From: Marinilabiliaceae bacterium UBA5213
Lineage (GTDB): Bacteria > Bacteroidota > Bacteroidia > Bacteroidales > Marinilabiliaceae
Reading direction: 5' to 3'
NCBI GenBank assembly: GCA_002412555.1
Contig: DHVH01000344.1
Coordinates: forward strand, 1 to 9,460
Length of the DNA: 9,460 nucleotides
The notes beneath the pieces were generated by a model. It had not been told where the DNA came from. It was given only the letters and a program-made list of their open reading frames with translations, and did not search any database. Below, piece after piece: positions 8,001 to 9,460 of this stretch; positions within the stretch are counted from its first letter, which is position 1, and the number at the start of each line of letters is the position of its first letter. The translations under genes were made by a program, and so were the position numbers.

Positions 8001-9460
8001 GGAAAGATATATGCTCAAGAAGTCAAATACATTGACGTAGCAGATACCCGCATGTTTTTAAATAATGGTAAGGTGACCATAAATAAGCAAGCCGTGTTGG
8101 ATGTTTTAGATTCTGTTAAAATTGAGCTGAGTGATTCTATCCACAGTTTTTATGAGGCACGCGTAAACATAGAGGGTAAAAATGTTTATGAAGCATCCGG
8201 CAAATATGATTACACCAACGGCAATAAGGATATTAAAACAATAAGGTTTAGCAAAATAGCACCTTCACGGGATAGAAAAACCAGTGCCAACGGTGAAATA
8301 TCTGAGAGAGAGATATTTACCTTTGATAAGCGTTTTGGCTACAAAGGAGAAGTTATGCTTTCGGCAGGAAACCCACTTTTATCATTCAAAGGAGGTGCTC
8401 AAATGTTGCACGACTGCTCCATCCTTGGTCCCCAAAACTATGTGCGCTTTGAATCGGAAATAGATCCCGAAAAAGTCAGAATTCCAATTCGTGATAACAT
8501 TCAGAATTATGAATTCAACGAAATTTTCAATCATCTCTTCCTTAACAGGGATTCCAATATTATATACAGTTCCTTTATGGAGGAACGACTTTTTCACAGC
8601 GATGTACCCATCATCACTTCTAGAGGTTATTTGCATTATGACCCTGCCCATAACGCATTTGCAGTGGCCGAAACCTATAAAATAGATCAACCGGATACAA
8701 CAGGCAATGTAATGCGCTTTCACAATTCAGGGTGTCTCGTTACCGGTCATGGCCGAATGAATATGGGACTCGACCTTGAGCAGGTAAAAACCTATGCTAC
8801 AGGCACTGCAACGCATTACCGGGCTGAAGGACTGGCAGAGTTAAGCACACTGTTTGCTTTGGATTTTATGCTGGAACAAGCAACCGTCAATCTTTTGGTA
8901 AACGGACTAAGAATGGCTCCGGCCTTAACCGCTTCTCACTTTGAGTCAGCAGGAACGCTTAGCCGAATGGCAGAATGGATGGGAAAAGCCACAGCCATTG
9001 AGGTGATAAAAGAAATACAAGGCGCTGAACCCATACGTACTTTGCCTGAGGTACACAAGCATATGCTGGTACTTGATAGCCTAACATGGACATGGCACCC
9101 CGCCTCCCGCAGCTATATTGCAGATACGGAGACCTTTATCGGTTGGGTGAGAGATAATCCCATCAACCGCAAGGTCCATGTTAAATCCACCATCGCTTTT
9201 AGTCGCGCAGGTAACTCTTTGGACATGTACATTCAGGTAACAGACGACGTTTATTTCTTTTTCAGCTACCGAAACGGCATTATGCAAACCAGATCTTCCG
9301 TTGATGCCTATAACACCCACGTTCAGGCATTAAAGACCGATGATCGAAAACTAAAAACCGGCTTGGGAGAAAAGCCCTACTCCTTTATTCTTGCACCCGA
9401 GAGTCGCATGAAAAGATTGCTGCGACAGTTTGACACCAAAGATCATGAAGAGGTGCTTGA
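5019..9460 (+). CDS. Giant exported protein of unknown function, cut by window edge
   Basis: A single frame stays open from the ATG at 5019 to the right edge: 1480 complete codons with no stop, so the protein is longer than this. I do not recognise a named family. The N-terminus is a typical signal peptide: MR, a hydrophobic stretch at about residues 8-17, then a likely signal peptidase I cut after LSSA, before QTG (residue 24). No later membrane segment is apparent. Residues about 25-170 look helical; the rest is mostly short beta strands rich in Asp, Asn, Ser, Phe and Tyr, with only four cysteines seen. Notable stretches are residues 199-223 (GQWQGTKGKITW core), 244-263 (ends in YFDYPLQG), 587-621 (FDGSIASGMINLFG start), and two related blocks near 755-800 and 853-905. 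Base composition and codon use resemble the neighbours, so recent transfer is not suggested. It lies 20 bases after prmA. A periplasmic or outer-membrane-associated scaffold is inference only. Confidence 0.88.
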   Translation, partial: MRITIQQLFTIIILFTGLQLSSAQTGHFSQDGPSGYISKLDAIFSISADKRTARDFINVVAEFWNSPDTSEELKQQIMRVSDMLHDKKARPYPDYHLYLTTVISFVKTQHPQHNFNTWHNAIFSLLSNPRYPIRHANRLFELSQGLLKNNVLYATAALEWVTSSPQYQYTFTDSLYLTVENATITCRSRTDSISVFNTSGTVNVMSGQWQGTKGKITWEQSGLNPQKVYATFGSFNIDMSRNQFFVDSAEFHNRDYFDYPLQGSIHQRLMNIRTPENTTYPKFDSYEQRYRIDNIHQNFNYEGGFSQHGAKFLGSGTNQNPAVIHIFRNDTLFITAKSLYFALRQDQIVSNNTEITMHIDSGYIYHPGLLFKYMAEAKEVHLIRDGEGLSRSPFFNTYHNISMDTELIKWVIGQPTIELRMITGAAENHAFFESISYFREEFFNFLHGMDAIHPLQGLANCSRAYKSNTFTAKDYANFLKMPENQIRQQVIGLSFHGFVGFNVNTDTIEIRDRLRDFLLFRAGSKDYDVIRFKSETPGSIPNAIFDLKNYDMELNGVSAISISDRQNVVFFPRDERLTLKKDRNFSFDGSIASGMINLFGNGFLFNYQDFRIDLNVIDSMAMRIQTEGFDYYGRPAQSKIRSTVSQLSGFLEIDAPDNKSGKETLTEFPRLTSNTNSYVYYDHPFTQDGAYERELFYFLLDPFEIDSVNQLTRDNITFSRIFHSGIFPDIEEQLVVRPDFSLGFVRNSPDTGYPIYDNHGTFTNAIDLSNEGLKGNGTLAWLSTTALSEDFTFLPQKTTGLAHRFNIEPVEAGIQYPDVQGRYASIDYRPYEDQLIAKMQEEPFTMYQKETNLEGTLTVTPNGLEGSGRLNMPKANLSARHFNLGHHTVMADSSDFNLVEDPSSNNVNFRTQNLLSTIDFKERKGTFSARDAGSKVEFTDNLYAAFISEFSWDMDNNDIYLGASGSPGNRFVSTHRRQESLDFIVPLALYDVEAGKIYAQEVKYIDVADTRMFLNNGKVTINKQAVLDVLDSVKIELSDSIHSFYEARVNIEGKNVYEASGKYDYTNGNKDIKTIRFSKIAPSRDRKTSANGEISEREIFTFDKRFGYKGEVMLSAGNPLLSFKGGAQMLHDCSILGPQNYVRFESEIDPEKVRIPIRDNIQNYEFNEIFNHLFLNRDSNIIYSSFMEERLFHSDVPIITSRGYLHYDPAHNAFAVAETYKIDQPDTTGNVMRFHNSGCLVTGHGRMNMGLDLEQVKTYATGTATHYRAEGLAELSTLFALDFMLEQATVNLLVNGLRMAPALTASHFESAGTLSRMAEWMGKATAIEVIKEIQGAEPIRTLPEVHKHMLVLDSLTWTWHPASRSYIADTETFIGWVRDNPINRKVHVKSTIAFSRAGNSLDMYIQVTDDVYFFFSYRNGIMQTRSSVDAYNTHVQALKTDDRKLKTGLGEKPYSFILAPESRMKRLLRQFDTKDHEEVL

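Noticed and set aside
8382..8723. Minus-strand 113-codon open frame opposite the giant gene
   Set aside because: It lies wholly antisense within the longer frame and shows no family motif, no plausible promoter and no neighbours on that strand.

Overview
The window looks like ordinary chromosome from a member of the Bacteroidota. The grounds are gene content and order (folP next to a cdaA-type diadenylate cyclase; a DUF1599 gene, a DoxX/BT_3928-type membrane protein and tpiA in a row), A-rich translation starts without Shine-Dalgarno sequences, and a TAnnTTTG-type promoter element. I cannot place it more finely with confidence; a Marinilabiliales- or Cytophagales-like bacterium is a guess. 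No phage, conjugative, CRISPR, rRNA or tRNA features were seen.

Layout. Positions 1-1205 hold two minus-strand genes read as folP then cdaA, 19 bases apart; cdaA runs off the left edge. A divergent intergenic region (about 1206-1391) carries a good -7 promoter match for folP and a weaker one for the rightward genes. From 1392 to 3972 is a compact rightward cluster: a tandem-domain DUF1599 protein, a DoxX-type membrane protein with a degenerate thioredoxin-like periplasmic part, and triosephosphate isomerase, with gaps of 22 and 6 bases. A 186-base gap follows, containing a perfect 18-bp inverted repeat (4040-4057 and 4109-4126), which is either a terminator or a small mobile-element remnant. 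Then come prmA (L11 methyltransferase, 4159-4998) and, 20 bases later, one enormous open frame from 5019 to the right edge (at least 1480 codons, no stop). It encodes an exported protein with a signal peptide that I cannot assign to a named family.

How it fits together. Folate synthesis (FolP), c-di-AMP signalling (CdaA), glycolysis (TpiA) and ribosomal protein methylation (PrmA) are housekeeping functions; their adjacency is probably conserved synteny rather than a shared pathway. The main unexplained item is the giant exported protein after prmA. It is beta-rich, cysteine-poor and appears to contain diverged internal repeats, which would suit an envelope-spanning or surface structural role, but this is inference. 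I see no convincing new defence or mobile system in this window.
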